Source: JBLMXQ01 sp050257855 (GTDB lineage: Bacteria > Acidobacteriota > Vicinamibacteria > Vicinamibacterales > CAVVIG01). Taken from it: 64,000 nucleotides of DNA. Below, piece by piece: positions 17,885-26,299 of this stretch. Both the position numbers and the translations under genes were made by a program. The stretch covers positions 43,856 to 107,855 of the forward strand of contig JBLMXQ010000032.1 in NCBI GenBank assembly GCA_050257855.1, read 5' to 3'. Positions within the stretch are counted from its first letter, which is position 1; the number at the start of each line of letters is the position of its first letter. The notes under the pieces are model-generated. The model worked only from the letters and a program-made list of their open reading frames with translations. It was not told where the DNA came from and ran no database searches.

Positions 17885-18878
17885 CCGGCCCCCGGTCGGC
17901 CTGGTCGTGCTCGCGTTCGGCGCGCTGGCGGCCCTGACCTGCCTGCTGGCGCCGCTCGTCGGCTCGACCCACATCAGCCTGGCGCGCGCGCTCGACCGCT
18001 CGGTGCCGTTCGCCGACAACGTGGACGCGCAGATCTTCTTCATCGCCCGCCTCCCGCGCGTCCTCGCGGCGGCGCTCGTCGGGGCGAGCCTCGCGGCGGC
18101 AGGCGCCGTGTTCCAGGCGCTGCTCCGAAATCCGCTCGCCTCGGCCGACACGCTCGGCGTCTCGGGCGGCGCGGCGATCGGCGCGATCGCGGCGATCACG
18201 TTCCACGCGAACTTCACGGTGTTCGGCATCGCCCCGGTGCCGATCGCGAGCCTCGCCGGCTCGCTCGGCGCGCTCGTCGTGGTCTACGCGCTTGCCGCCG
18301 CGCGGCGACGGGGGCTGTCGGCGACCGGTCTGCTGCTCGCCGGCATCGCGCTCAACGCGTTCTTCGCGGCGATCGTGCTGTTCGTGCAGAGCCTGGCGTC
18401 GGTCGCCGACACGTTCAGGACCGTGCGGTGGCTGATGGGGTCGCTCGACATCGGCGGCTACGCGCCGATCGTCGGCGCGCTGCCGCTCGTCGCCATCGCG
18501 GGGGTCGCCGTCGTGTCGCTGCCGCGCGCGCTGGATCTGATGAGCCTGGGCAGCGACGCGGCGGCCGCGCGCGGGGTCAACGTCCGCCGGACCGAACAGG
18601 TCGCGCTGGTCAGCGCGTCGCTCGCGACCGGCGCCGCCGTGTCGGTCGGCGGTCCCGTCTCCTTCATCGGGATCGTCGTGCCGCATCTCGTGCGCCTGAT
18701 CGTCGGCTCGGACCACCGCGTGGTCCTGCCGGCCGCGGCGCTCTTCGGCGCGATGTTCCTGGTCGGGTGCGATCTCCTGTCGCGCACCGTGTTCTCGCCG
18801 ATCGACCTGCCGGTCGGGATCGTGACGGCGGTCATCGGCGCGCCGTTCTTCCTGTGGCTCCTCGTGAGGCGGTCATGA
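17868..18878 (+). CDS. btuC: Cobalamin ABC transporter permease, BtuC-type
   Basis: The protein has 336 residues with about ten transmembrane helices and is a FecCD/BtuC family member. Characteristic segments are RLPRVLAAALVGASLAAAG, FQALLRNPLASADTLGVSGG, GPVSFIGIVVPHLVR and IDLPVGIVTAVIGAPFFLWLL. The start is TTG 17868 within btuD; no nearby ATG fits the expected N-terminus. Its stop overlaps the ATG of the binding-protein gene (ATGA). Confidence 0.92.
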   Translation: MRGRADRPPVGLVVLAFGALAALTCLLAPLVGSTHISLARALDRSVPFADNVDAQIFFIARLPRVLAAALVGASLAAAGAVFQALLRNPLASADTLGVSGGAAIGAIAAITFHANFTVFGIAPVPIASLAGSLGALVVVYALAAARRRGLSATGLLLAGIALNAFFAAIVLFVQSLASVADTFRTVRWLMGSLDIGGYAPIVGALPLVAIAGVAVVSLPRALDLMSLGSDAAAARGVNVRRTEQVALVSASLATGAAVSVGGPVSFIGIVVPHLVRLIVGSDHRVVLPAAALFGAMFLVGCDLLSRTVFSPIDLPVGIVTAVIGAPFFLWLLVRRS

Positions 18879-19747
18879 CGCGGCTCGCGACCGCGCTGGC
18901 GCTGGCCGCGGCGACGATGCTTCGCGGAGTGGCCGTCCCCGCGCCGCCGGCCCAGGATGCGCGCGCTCCCCGGCGTATCGTCTGCTTCATCCCCGCGGTG
19001 ACGCAGATGCTGTTCGCGATGGGCGCAGGCTCCCAGGTGGTCGCCGTCGGGACATACGACCGCGAGCCCCCGGCCGTCAGGACGCTCCCCCGCGTCGGCG
19101 GCCTGCTCGATCCCGACACGGAACGCATCCTGGCGATGCGTCCGGACCTTGTCGTCGTGTACGACAGCCAGCAGGAACTGCGCGAGCGCCTCGCAGGCGC
19201 CGGCATCCGGATGTTCGTCTACAAGCACGGCGACCTCGCCAGCGTGACCGCGACGATGAGGGAGCTGGGCGCCCTCGCAGGACACGCGCGCGAGGCCGAG
19301 GGAGTCGCCTCGGGCATCGAGACGCGCCTGCGCGCGATCGCCGCGCGCGTCGCAGGACGGCCACGGCCGTCGACGATGCTCGTGATCGCCCGCGCGCCGC
19401 ACACGCTGAGCGAAATCTACGCCAGCGGCGGGTACGGCTTCCTGCACGACATGCTGGAAATCGCAGGAGGGCGCGACGTCTTCGCCGACGTCAGGCGCGA
19501 ATCGGTCCAGCCCTCGCTCGAAGAGATCCTCGCCCGACATCCGGACGTGATCGTGGAGCTGCGGTACGGCGAGAGCATCGCCACGGGCGATGACATGTCG
19601 CCATGGCAGCGGCTGAGCGCCGTCCCGGCAGTCAGGAACGGGCGCGTGCACCTCCTCGTCGGCGACGAGTTCGTCGACGCCGGGCCGGGGATCGCCGACG
19701 CGACGGAGAAGCTGTCGAGGGTCGTGCAGGAAGGAGCGTGGCGTTAG
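18875..19747 (+). CDS. btuF: Periplasmic cobalamin-binding protein, BtuF-type
   Basis: The protein has 290 residues. The start ATG 18875 overlaps the btuC stop. It has an N-terminal signal peptide (LATALALAAATMLRGVAV). Two Rossmann-like lobes follow, with RIVCFIPAVTQMLFAMGAG at the first lobe, a long linker helix near 140-165, and PSLEEILARHPDVIVEL in the second. It should capture corrinoid in the periplasm and deliver it to BtuCD. An ordinary member of the helical-backbone metal/B12 receptor family. Confidence 0.88.
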   Translation: MTRLATALALAAATMLRGVAVPAPPAQDARAPRRIVCFIPAVTQMLFAMGAGSQVVAVGTYDREPPAVRTLPRVGGLLDPDTERILAMRPDLVVVYDSQQELRERLAGAGIRMFVYKHGDLASVTATMRELGALAGHAREAEGVASGIETRLRAIAARVAGRPRPSTMLVIARAPHTLSEIYASGGYGFLHDMLEIAGGRDVFADVRRESVQPSLEEILARHPDVIVELRYGESIATGDDMSPWQRLSAVPAVRNGRVHLLVGDEFVDAGPGIADATEKLSRVVQEGAWR

Positions 19748-19750
19748 GCA

Positions 19751-20431
19751 ATGTCCGGAGTCACGAAACTCGCGGTGTCCTGGTCCTCCGGCAAGGACTC
19801 CGCCTGGATGGTGCACGTGCTGCGCACGCGCGGGGACGTCCGGATCGCGGCGCTCGTGACGACCATGAACGAAGCGGTCGATCGCGTGGCGATGCACGCC
19901 GTCCGCAGCCGGCTCCTCGAGCGGCAGGCCGACGCGCTCGGACTGCCGCTGTGGACGGTGCCGATTCCGTCGCCGTGCCCGAGCGAGGCCTACGAGCGCG
20001 CGATGGCCGCCGTCGTCGCGAGGGCGGTCTCGGAGGGCTGCACCGGGATGGCCTTCGGCGATCTGTTTCTCGAGGACATCCGGCGCTACCGCGAAGAGCG
20101 GCTGGCCGGCAGCGGCATCATGCCGGTCTTCCCGCTGTTCGGCGCCGACACCGCCGCGCTGGCGCGCGACATGGTCGCGAGCGGGCTCAGGGCGCGGTTG
20201 ACGTGCGTCGACCCGCGAGCGCTGGACCGCTCGTTCGCCGGGCGCGAGTTCGACCAGAAGCTGCTGACCGACCTGCCCGCGGAGGTCGACCCCTGCGGCG
20301 AGCGCGGCGAATTCCACACGTTCGCGTACGACGGACCGATGTTCGAACGGCCGATCGCGGTCGAACCCGGTGAGGTCGTCGAACGCGACGGCTTCGTCTT
20401 CGCCGATCTCCGGGAAGCCGATCCCAGATGA
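19751..20431 (+). CDS. DUF71/COG2102 ATP-binding protein (B12 salvage type)
   Basis: This encodes 226 residues of the PP-loop ATPase fold, with SWSSGKDSAWM (residues 10-20) as the phosphate-binding loop. Also seen are GMAFGDLFLEDIRRYRE and a C-terminal GERGEFHTFAYDGP motif shared with diphthine-ammonia ligase (Dph6). Bacteria lack diphthamide. Published comparative genomics separates a DUF71-B12 group that sits with btu genes and is predicted to act in corrinoid salvage. Its position between two B12-binding-protein genes fits that group. The exact amide-forming substrate is not known. Confidence 0.8.
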   Translation: MSGVTKLAVSWSSGKDSAWMVHVLRTRGDVRIAALVTTMNEAVDRVAMHAVRSRLLERQADALGLPLWTVPIPSPCPSEAYERAMAAVVARAVSEGCTGMAFGDLFLEDIRRYREERLAGSGIMPVFPLFGADTAALARDMVASGLRARLTCVDPRALDRSFAGREFDQKLLTDLPAEVDPCGERGEFHTFAYDGPMFERPIAVEPGEVVERDGFVFADLREADPR

Positions 20432-21282
20432 CCAGATCACCAGATGTCCAGATGCCCGGATTCCCAACTCGCATCGTCTGCCTGACGGAAGAAACCGTCG
20501 AGACCCTCTACCTGCTCGGCCAGGGCGACCGAATCGTGGGAGTGTCGGGGTACGCGGTGCGGCCGCCGGAGGCGCGGCGGAAGCCGCGCGTGTCGGCGTT
20601 CATCAACGCGCGCTACGACAAGATCGAGGCGCTCGAACCGGATCTCGTCCTGGCCTTCTCCGACCTGCAGGCCGACCTCGGCGCGGAGCTGGTCAGGCGC
20701 GGCCTGCCGGTCGTCATCTTCAACCAGCGCAGCATCGAGGAGATCCTGCAGATGATCCGGATGGTCGGCGCGCTGGTCGGGTGTCAGTCCCGGGCCGAGC
20801 AGCTGGCGGATCGCCTGTCGGCGGACCTGGACCGGGTTCGCGCGTCCGCCGCCCGGTTTCCGCGCCGGCTGCGCGCGTTCTTCGAGGAGTGGGACGACCC
20901 GCTGATCTCGGGGATCCGCTGGGTCGAGGAGCTGATGGAGATCGCGGGCGCCGATCCGATCTTCCCCGAGCTCCGCAACGCGAAGCTCGGGCGCGACCGT
21001 ATCGTCGATCCGGCCGAAGCCGCACGCCGCGGGCCGGAAGTCGTCTTCGCGTCGTGGTGCGGGAAGAAGGTGAAGAAGGACGCGATCAGATCGCGCGCCG
21101 GCTGGAGCCACGTGCCGGCCGTGCGCGACGACAGGATTTTCGAGGTCAAGTCGACCTATATCCTGCAGCCCGGCCCGGCGAGCCTGACCGAGGGCGTGCG
21201 GCAGCTGCACGCGCATCTGGCGCGGATCCACGGCCTCGAGGTCGCTTCGGAGCTGTGGCCCGTCGAGCACACGACGCGCTGA
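20428..21282 (+). CDS. Second BtuF-like cobalamin-binding protein, no signal peptide
   Basis: The protein has up to 284 residues and belongs to the same two-lobed family as btuF (RIVCLTEETVETLYLLGQGDR at the start; GWSHVPAVRDDRIFEV near 230). There is no signal peptide or lipobox, so it is predicted cytoplasmic. The first codons (TRSPDVQMPG) come from a CCAGATCACCAGATGTCCAG simple repeat. ATG at 20452 (MPGFPTRIVC) is the better start. It may hold intracellular corrinoid or serve the salvage step with the DUF71 protein. Overlaps the DUF71 gene by 4 bases. Confidence 0.78.
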   Translation: MTRSPDVQMPGFPTRIVCLTEETVETLYLLGQGDRIVGVSGYAVRPPEARRKPRVSAFINARYDKIEALEPDLVLAFSDLQADLGAELVRRGLPVVIFNQRSIEEILQMIRMVGALVGCQSRAEQLADRLSADLDRVRASAARFPRRLRAFFEEWDDPLISGIRWVEELMEIAGADPIFPELRNAKLGRDRIVDPAEAARRGPEVVFASWCGKKVKKDAIRSRAGWSHVPAVRDDRIFEVKSTYILQPGPASLTEGVRQLHAHLARIHGLEVASELWPVEHTTR

Positions 21283-21324
21283 TCCCTCGGACGCGCGGAG
21301 ACCGGCTCGCAGATCAGCCTCTGT

Positions 21325-22146
21325 CTACGCGGCGAATTCGATCCTCGGCTCTGGAATCAGCCCGCGCTCGTAGGCTTCGGTCAGCAGCCGGCGCACGGCT
21401 TCACGTCCGCGATCGCCGTAGTCCAGCGTGAGCTGGTTGACGTACATACCCACGAAGCGGTCCGTCCTCTCCCGATCGAGGCCGCGGCCGAACTGCATCG
21501 CGTACCTGACCGCTTCGTCGCGGTGGTCGAGGCCGTACGCGATGCTGTCGTGCAGCAGCCGCGAGAGCCTGGAGATGTGGGACGGTCCGAGATCGCGCCT
21601 GATCACGTTGCCGCCCAGCGGCAGCGGCAGTCCACCGGTGCGGTCCGCCCACCACTCGCCGAGGTCGACGATCTTCTTCAGGCCCTCGTCGGCCCATGTG
21701 AGCTGCCCTTCGTGAATCAGCAGGCCGGCCTGCGCCTCGCCGCTGTGCACGGCCTCCTGGATCCTGTCGAACGGCATGACGAAGCAGTCGACGGTCGGAT
21801 CGAACAGCTTCAAGGTCAGGAACGCCGTGGTGAGCTCGCCCGGCACCGCCACCTTGATGCCTTCGAGCGACGTGGCGGCCGTTCGGGAGACGACGATCGG
21901 GCCGTAGCGGTCGCCCATGCTCGCGCCGTGCGGCAGCAGGATGTAGCGATCGGTGAGGCGCGCGTAGGCATTGAACGAAACGGCCGTCACCTCGTACGTG
22001 CCGTCGAACGCAGCGCGGTTCAGCGTCTCGATGTCCGACAGCACGTGCTCGAGCTCGTAGCCGTCGCTCGGCACCTGCCCGCTCGCCAGGCCGTAGAACA
22101 TGAACGCGTCGTCGGAATCGGGAGAATGGGCGATGCGGACTCTCAT
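21325..22146 (-). CDS. mqnD: 1,4-dihydroxy-6-naphthoate synthase
   Basis: This encodes 273 residues, two-lobed like a periplasmic binding protein but cytosolic. MqnD converts cyclic dehypoxanthinylfutalosine to dihydroxynaphthoate. Visible hallmarks are IAHSPDSDDAFMFYGL at the N-terminus and the catalytic-histidine motif AGLLIHEGQLTWADEG near residues 140-155. MqnA, its paralogue, lacks that motif. No ribosome site is visible because the 70 bases upstream are a GAACCTTTGAACCC simple repeat. Confidence 0.9.
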   Translation of the reverse strand: MRVRIAHSPDSDDAFMFYGLASGQVPSDGYELEHVLSDIETLNRAAFDGTYEVTAVSFNAYARLTDRYILLPHGASMGDRYGPIVVSRTAATSLEGIKVAVPGELTTAFLTLKLFDPTVDCFVMPFDRIQEAVHSGEAQAGLLIHEGQLTWADEGLKKIVDLGEWWADRTGGLPLPLGGNVIRRDLGPSHISRLSRLLHDSIAYGLDHRDEAVRYAMQFGRGLDRERTDRFVGMYVNQLTLDYGDRGREAVRRLLTEAYERGLIPEPRIEFAA

Positions 22147-22217
22147 GGGTTCACGGGGTTCAAAGGTTCAAAGGGTTCTGGGTTCAAGGGTTCGGGGGTT
22201 CGGGGTGGTGAACCTGG
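22147..22217 (-). repeat. GGTTCAAAGGTTCA simple repeat upstream of mqnD
   Basis: An irregular tandem of GGGTTCAAAGG / GGTTCGGG words fills the whole space between mqnD and the next gene upstream, closing with an inverted word GTGAACCTGG. It is a different word family from the GGTGA arms but occupies the same kind of position. Confidence 0.6.
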
Positions 22218-22715
22218 TTATTCTACGTCGTCGTCCGCGCTCGCGACGACGTACGGGCGGGACGCGCGGCGGATGACGATCGTCATGCCGAAGAGCACGA
22301 GCACGACCGACGCGGCCAGCCCCAGATAGATGCCGCTGCCGACGAGCGCCTCCGGCGCCTCGCGCATCGGCGTCCCCTCGACGATCGCGAACGCCTGCGA
22401 AACGGTCAGCGCCCGCTCGCCGGCCGACTTCGGCATGATCCGCCACGAAAGAAACATGATGCCGAAGGCGACCAGACCGACGACGAGCAGCGGGTGCCGC
22501 GAGTTCTTGCGCGTCAGGAGACTGAGGAAGGCCAGCACGGAGGCGAGCACGCCAAGGCCGATGATCCACAGCGCCGGGACGTCGGGCACGCCCTTGAGGC
22601 GCGTTTCGCCAACGACCACCCAGGGCAGGAACGCGCTCACGGCGAGCACGACGCCCGCGACGAGCGGAATGAAATAGGTGCGCATGCCCGGCCGGAAGAT
22701 GCCGCCGGCTCTCAT
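22218..22715 (-). CDS. Four-helix membrane protein of unknown function
   Basis: The protein has about 165 residues. ATG 22713-22715 overlaps the iscX stop (ATGA); a frame five codons longer exists. Four hydrophobic helices are visible: YFIPLVAGVVLAVSAFLPW, LWIIGLGVLASVLAFLSLL, LLVVGLVAFGIMFLSW and YLGLAASVVLVLFGMTIVI. The family is not recognised. Coupling to iscX places it at the end of the isc operon. Confidence 0.7.
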   Translation of the reverse strand: MRAGGIFRPGMRTYFIPLVAGVVLAVSAFLPWVVVGETRLKGVPDVPALWIIGLGVLASVLAFLSLLTRKNSRHPLLVVGLVAFGIMFLSWRIMPKSAGERALTVSQAFAIVEGTPMREAPEALVGSGIYLGLAASVVLVLFGMTIVIRRASRPYVVASADDDVE

Positions 22716-22915
22716 TGCGCGTCCTTCCACTCGTCGTACCAGGCCATCTGAATCGCTTCCAGCTTCGGCTCGTTCGACCCGCGCGGATCGTCGTCGAAGC
22801 CGTCGAGCGCCATCACGCGCTCACGTAGATCGGTGAACCGCAGGGTCAGCGGGTCCACCTCCGGGAACTTTTCGCTGAGCGCAATGCCGATCTCTTCAGC
22901 GTCCGTCCATTTCAT
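22712..22915 (-). CDS. iscX: Fe-S assembly protein IscX
   Basis: This encodes 67 residues, the full family length. MKWTDAEEIGIALSEKFPEV and RFTDLRERVMALDGFDDDP are the classic IscX (YfhJ) sequence, an acidic winged-helix-like adaptor that binds IscS and iron and modulates cluster assembly. It is separated from fdx by about 460 bases of tandem repeats, although iscX normally follows fdx directly. Confidence 0.93.
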   Translation of the reverse strand: MKWTDAEEIGIALSEKFPEVDPLTLRFTDLRERVMALDGFDDDPRGSNEPKLEAIQMAWYDEWKDAQ

Positions 22916-22948
22916 CTCTTACTCTCTCGCGGGGCCCCACCCCCGCTC

Positions 22949-23370
22949 GCAGCCGTCGCTCACGCTCCGGATCTTGCCGACCGCGCCTGGCCGCTCAGTC
23001 AACGCAGCGGCGGGGCCCGACATTCACTGGCCGGAGGCGCTCATCCGCGCCGCTCTCGCCATCGCCTTCGCTCAGCTCGGGCTCCAGGCTCTCGCTTGCA
23101 GCCGTCGCTCACGCTCCGGATCTTGCCGGCCGCGCCTGGCCGCTCAGTCAACGAAGCGGCGGGGCCCGACATTCTTCACTGGTCGGGGCGCCCATTCCCG
23201 CCGCTCTCGCCGTCGCCTTCGCTTCAGCTCGGGCTCCAGGCTGTCGCTCGCAGCCGTCGCTCACGCTCCGGATCTTGCCGACCGCGCCTGGCCGCTCAGT
23301 CAACGCGCGGCGGGTCCCGACATTCTTCACCGGCGGGGGCGCTCATCCGCGCCGCTCGCAGCCGTCGCCT
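22949..23370. repeat. Three tandem copies of a ~150-bp repeat
   Basis: Near-identical units begin at 22949, 23098 and 23250 with GCAGCCGTCGCTCACGCTCC. Each runs through a conserved GCCTGGCCGCTCAGTCAACG block and a GGCGGGGCCCGACATTC or close variant, then CTCATCCGCGCCGCT or a variant. A fourth copy is started near 23357 and truncated. Unit length is 149-152 bases. No coding potential beyond chance was seen. The array lies inside the isc operon between fdx and iscX. Confidence 0.9.
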
Positions 23371-23377
23371 GGGGGCC

Positions 23378-23782
23378 CTACAGCTTGACGGACGGCTCCG
23401 CCTTCCGGTCGGATTTGCCGAGCTGGATGCCGCCGCCCTCCTGGACGTAGTTCCGCGTGTACATCGGGAGTTCGCAAACGACGTCGCCATGGATGACGGC
23501 CTGGCAGCCCAGACGCGAATCGGGCGTCAAATCCCAGGCGGTGTCGAGACGATCGGCCTCGTCGTCGTCCATCTCCGAGAGGTTCCGGGCGCCCTCCCTG
23601 ATGATCACATGGCAGGTCGTGCAGGCGCAGTTGCCGCCGCAGGCGTGCTCGAGCGGCACGCCGAGGTTCTTCGCGACGTCGAGAAACGACCCGGGCTTGC
23701 CGTGATTCGAGTACGGGAGCGCGCCGCGCTCGAATTCCACGGTCCGCGGCTCGCCGTCGATGATGAAGGTGACTTTGGGCAT
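23378..23782 (-). CDS. fdx: ISC-type 2Fe-2S ferredoxin
   Basis: The protein has 134 residues. Cluster cysteines are in ACGGNCACTTCHV (C-x5-C-x2-C) and RLGCQAVIHGD, the adrenodoxin-like pattern of isc operon ferredoxins. It supplies electrons for cluster assembly on IscU. The C-terminus is about 20 residues longer than E. coli Fdx (EGGGIQLGKSDRKAEPSVKL). It follows hscA with a 10-base gap. Confidence 0.94.
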   Translation of the reverse strand: MPKVTFIIDGEPRTVEFERGALPYSNHGKPGSFLDVAKNLGVPLEHACGGNCACTTCHVIIREGARNLSEMDDDEADRLDTAWDLTPDSRLGCQAVIHGDVVCELPMYTRNYVQEGGGIQLGKSDRKAEPSVKL

Positions 23783-23792
23783 GGTTCAGGAG

Positions 23793-25622
23793 CTACAGGC
23801 GATCGATGGACTTTCCCGACAGCGCCGCCTGCACCGAGCGGTTCATCATGACCTCGGCGAGATGGCGGGTCGCGTCGTTGAGCGCTTCGGTCTGCTGATG
23901 GATCCGCTCGCGGTCGTCGCCGGGCAGCACGGCCTTGAGGGCGGCAACCGCCGCCTCGATCCGCTCGCGCTCGCCGGGGCCGAGCTCCGCCTGCGCGATG
24001 TCGGGGAACTCCGGCGCGCGCAGCGATTTCTCCGTCGCCTGCAGCACGGTCTCCGCCTCGTTGCGCGCCTCGATCAGCAGGCGGGCGGCGAAGTCCGCTT
24101 CCGCATGCTCGAACGAGTCCAGCAGCATGCGCTCGACCTCGTCGTCGGTGAGGCCGTACGACGGCTTGACCTCGATCGACTGCTCGACGTCGGTCCGCAG
24201 CTCGTGCGCGGTCACGCTCAGGATGCCGTTGGCGTCGATCTGGAAGCGGACCTGCACGCGGGGCAGGCCGGCCGGCATCGGCGGGATGCCGCGCAGCTTG
24301 AAGCGCGCCAGCGACCGGTTGTCCGGCACGAGCTCCCGCTCGCCCTGCAGCACGTGAATGTCCACGGCCGTCTGGTTGTCCACGGCCGTCGTGAACATCT
24401 CGCTGCCGCTCGCCGGGATGGTGGAGTTGCGCAGGATGATCTTCGACATGACCCCGCCCATCGTCTCGATGCCGAGCGACAGCGGCGTGACGTCGAGCAG
24501 GAGCATCTCGCGGTTGCCGGTGACGAGGATGTCGGCCTGCACGGCCGCGCCGAGCGCCACCACCTCGTCGGGGTTCAGCTCGCTGTGGGGCGTGCGGCCG
24601 AACAGATCGCCGACGAGGCGGCGCACCAGCGGAATCCTCGTCGAGCCGCCGACGAGGACGACCTCGTCGATCTGCGACGGCTCGACCTGCGCATCGGCCA
24701 GCGCCTGGCGGCACGGCTCGAGCGTGCGGTCGACGATCGGGCGGATCAGGGATTCGAATTCGGCGCGGGTGATCCCCCGGCCGGACGCGTCGAACACGAT
24801 CTCCGTCTCGTCGCGCTCGGAGAGGTCCCACTTCGCCTGGATGACCGCCCTGCGGACGCGCTGCACCATCGCGAGGTCCGGCGATCCGCCGATTCCGTCG
24901 AGCACGCGCGCCATCAGCAGCTGGTCGATGTCGTCGCCGCCGAGGTGCGTGTCCCCGTTGGTCGAGAGCACCTGGAAGACGCCGTCCTCCACGCGCAGAA
25001 TGGAGATGTCGAAGGTGCCGCCGCCGAAGTCGTAGACGGCGATGAGGCCGGCGTGGCGCCGGTCGAGGCCGTAGGCGAGCGAAGCGGCGGTCGGCTCGTT
25101 GATGATCCGGAGGACTTCGAGGCCGGCGATGCGGCCGGCGTCGCGCGTCGCCGTGCGCTGCGCGTCGTTGAAGTACGCCGGCACCGTGATCACGGCCCGG
25201 TCCACCTCGGGATCGATCTCACCCTGCGCGGCGAAGAAGGCCTCGGCCCGGTGCTTCAGTTCCCTCAGGATGAACGCCGAGATCTCAGGCGGCGTGAACT
25301 CGCGCTCCCCGAGCCGGATGCGCACGACCGCGCCGCCGCCGAGCGCAAACGGAAACAGGCGGGCTTCGTCCCGGACGTCAGCGATCCCCTTGCCCATGAA
25401 GCGCTTCACCGAATACACGGTGTGCGCCGGATCGGTGAGCAGGCGCCGCTGGGCCTCGCGCCCGACGAACACGGTCCCCGCCGCGTCCACCGAGACCACC
25501 GACGGAACCAGCCCGTCGCCGGACCGGTCGCGGATGACGACCGGGGCCCGGGCCCCGTCGCCTGGAACGTAGGCGACCAGGCTGTTGGTCGTGCCGAGAT
25601 CGATGCCGACGACTCTGCTCAC
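23793..25622 (-). CDS. hscA: Fe-S cluster chaperone HscA (Hsp70 family)
   Basis: This encodes 609 residues, complete. The Hsp70 ATPase domain starts GIDLGTTNSLVAYVPGD and contains VYDFGGGTFDISIL near 202 and VLVGGSTRIPLVRRLVGD near 323. The substrate domain begins near 380 (LLLDVTPLSLGIETMGG). HscA binds the LPPVK loop of IscU, which is present here, and is stimulated by HscB. It overlaps hscB by four bases. Confidence 0.95.
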   Translation of the reverse strand: MSRVVGIDLGTTNSLVAYVPGDGARAPVVIRDRSGDGLVPSVVSVDAAGTVFVGREAQRRLLTDPAHTVYSVKRFMGKGIADVRDEARLFPFALGGGAVVRIRLGEREFTPPEISAFILRELKHRAEAFFAAQGEIDPEVDRAVITVPAYFNDAQRTATRDAGRIAGLEVLRIINEPTAASLAYGLDRRHAGLIAVYDFGGGTFDISILRVEDGVFQVLSTNGDTHLGGDDIDQLLMARVLDGIGGSPDLAMVQRVRRAVIQAKWDLSERDETEIVFDASGRGITRAEFESLIRPIVDRTLEPCRQALADAQVEPSQIDEVVLVGGSTRIPLVRRLVGDLFGRTPHSELNPDEVVALGAAVQADILVTGNREMLLLDVTPLSLGIETMGGVMSKIILRNSTIPASGSEMFTTAVDNQTAVDIHVLQGERELVPDNRSLARFKLRGIPPMPAGLPRVQVRFQIDANGILSVTAHELRTDVEQSIEVKPSYGLTDDEVERMLLDSFEHAEADFAARLLIEARNEAETVLQATEKSLRAPEFPDIAQAELGPGERERIEAAVAALKAVLPGDDRERIHQQTEALNDATRHLAEVMMNRSVQAALSGKSIDRL

Positions 25623-26299
25623 GCGTTCAGTTCCCTCTCGATGCCGGCCAGCAGGTTCCTGATGTAGTTCCGTTCCAGCACGCAGTCGCGAAGCGACTCG
25701 AGCACCGCCCGGCGGTCGGCGTCTGCGCCGCGCGCGAGCAGCGCGTCCCAGCGGGCGGCCAGCTCACGCAGCCGCTTCTCGTGCGCTTCGCGTCTGGCCT
25801 CGATCGGCGCGCGGGCGCGCTCCAGACGGCCCCGCAGCTCCTCCGGCGACGCGCCGCCCGCACGGAGCTCCCGAATCTCGTCGAGCTCCTCGTTGAGCGT
25901 GAACACCTCTTCGAGCAGCGCGGGCGGAACCTGGCGGCTCGCCTCCCGGGGATTCGACGCCGCGGCGCCCTCGAGCTCGAGCAGGTACTCGACGCGCGCG
26001 ATGGGATGCCGCAGCGTGCGGTAGGCGTCGTTCAGATACGACGACCGCTCGAGGCTGGCGAGCCGTTCGGCCGGCGAGGCGCCGTAGAAGTAATCGGGAT
26101 GAAACTGCCGGCTGAGCGCCCGGAACCGCCGTTCGAGGTCGCCGGGATCCAGGTTCAGGGCGCGCGGCACGCCGAGAAACGAGAAGTAGTCGCCGTGGCG
26201 GCCGAGCGACAGGATCTTCGTGCACTGCGGACAGAAGTGCACGTCCACGGGCGCGCCGCCGCCGCAGTTGCGGCAGACCTGGATCGTCGGCGTGCTCAC
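25619..26299 (-). CDS. hscB: Co-chaperone HscB with N-terminal zinc-ribbon
   Basis: The protein has 226 residues starting at GTG 26297-26299, which overlaps the iscA stop. A Cys4 ribbon (CRNCGG...FCPQC, residues 8-25) precedes the J-domain, whose HPD is in RQFHPDYFYG near residue 63. The C-terminal helical domain binds IscU. E. coli HscB lacks the ribbon, while eukaryotic HSC20 carries a similar tetracysteine head. The short GTGA overlap supports this start, since without it the ribbon would be lost. Confidence 0.9.
   Translation of the reverse strand: MSTPTIQVCRNCGGGAPVDVHFCPQCTKILSLGRHGDYFSFLGVPRALNLDPGDLERRFRALSRQFHPDYFYGASPAERLASLERSSYLNDAYRTLRHPIARVEYLLELEGAAASNPREASRQVPPALLEEVFTLNEELDEIRELRAGGASPEELRGRLERARAPIEARREAHEKRLRELAARWDALLARGADADRRAVLESLRDCVLERNYIRNLLAGIERELNA

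Noticed and set aside
22949..23370. CRISPR or tandem protein-coding repeat
   Set aside because: Repeat units are 149-152 bases with no spacers, and no shared open frame encodes a repeating protein.
23760..25667. 635-residue frame opposite hscA
   Set aside because: Antisense of a strongly conserved Hsp70; no motif of its own.
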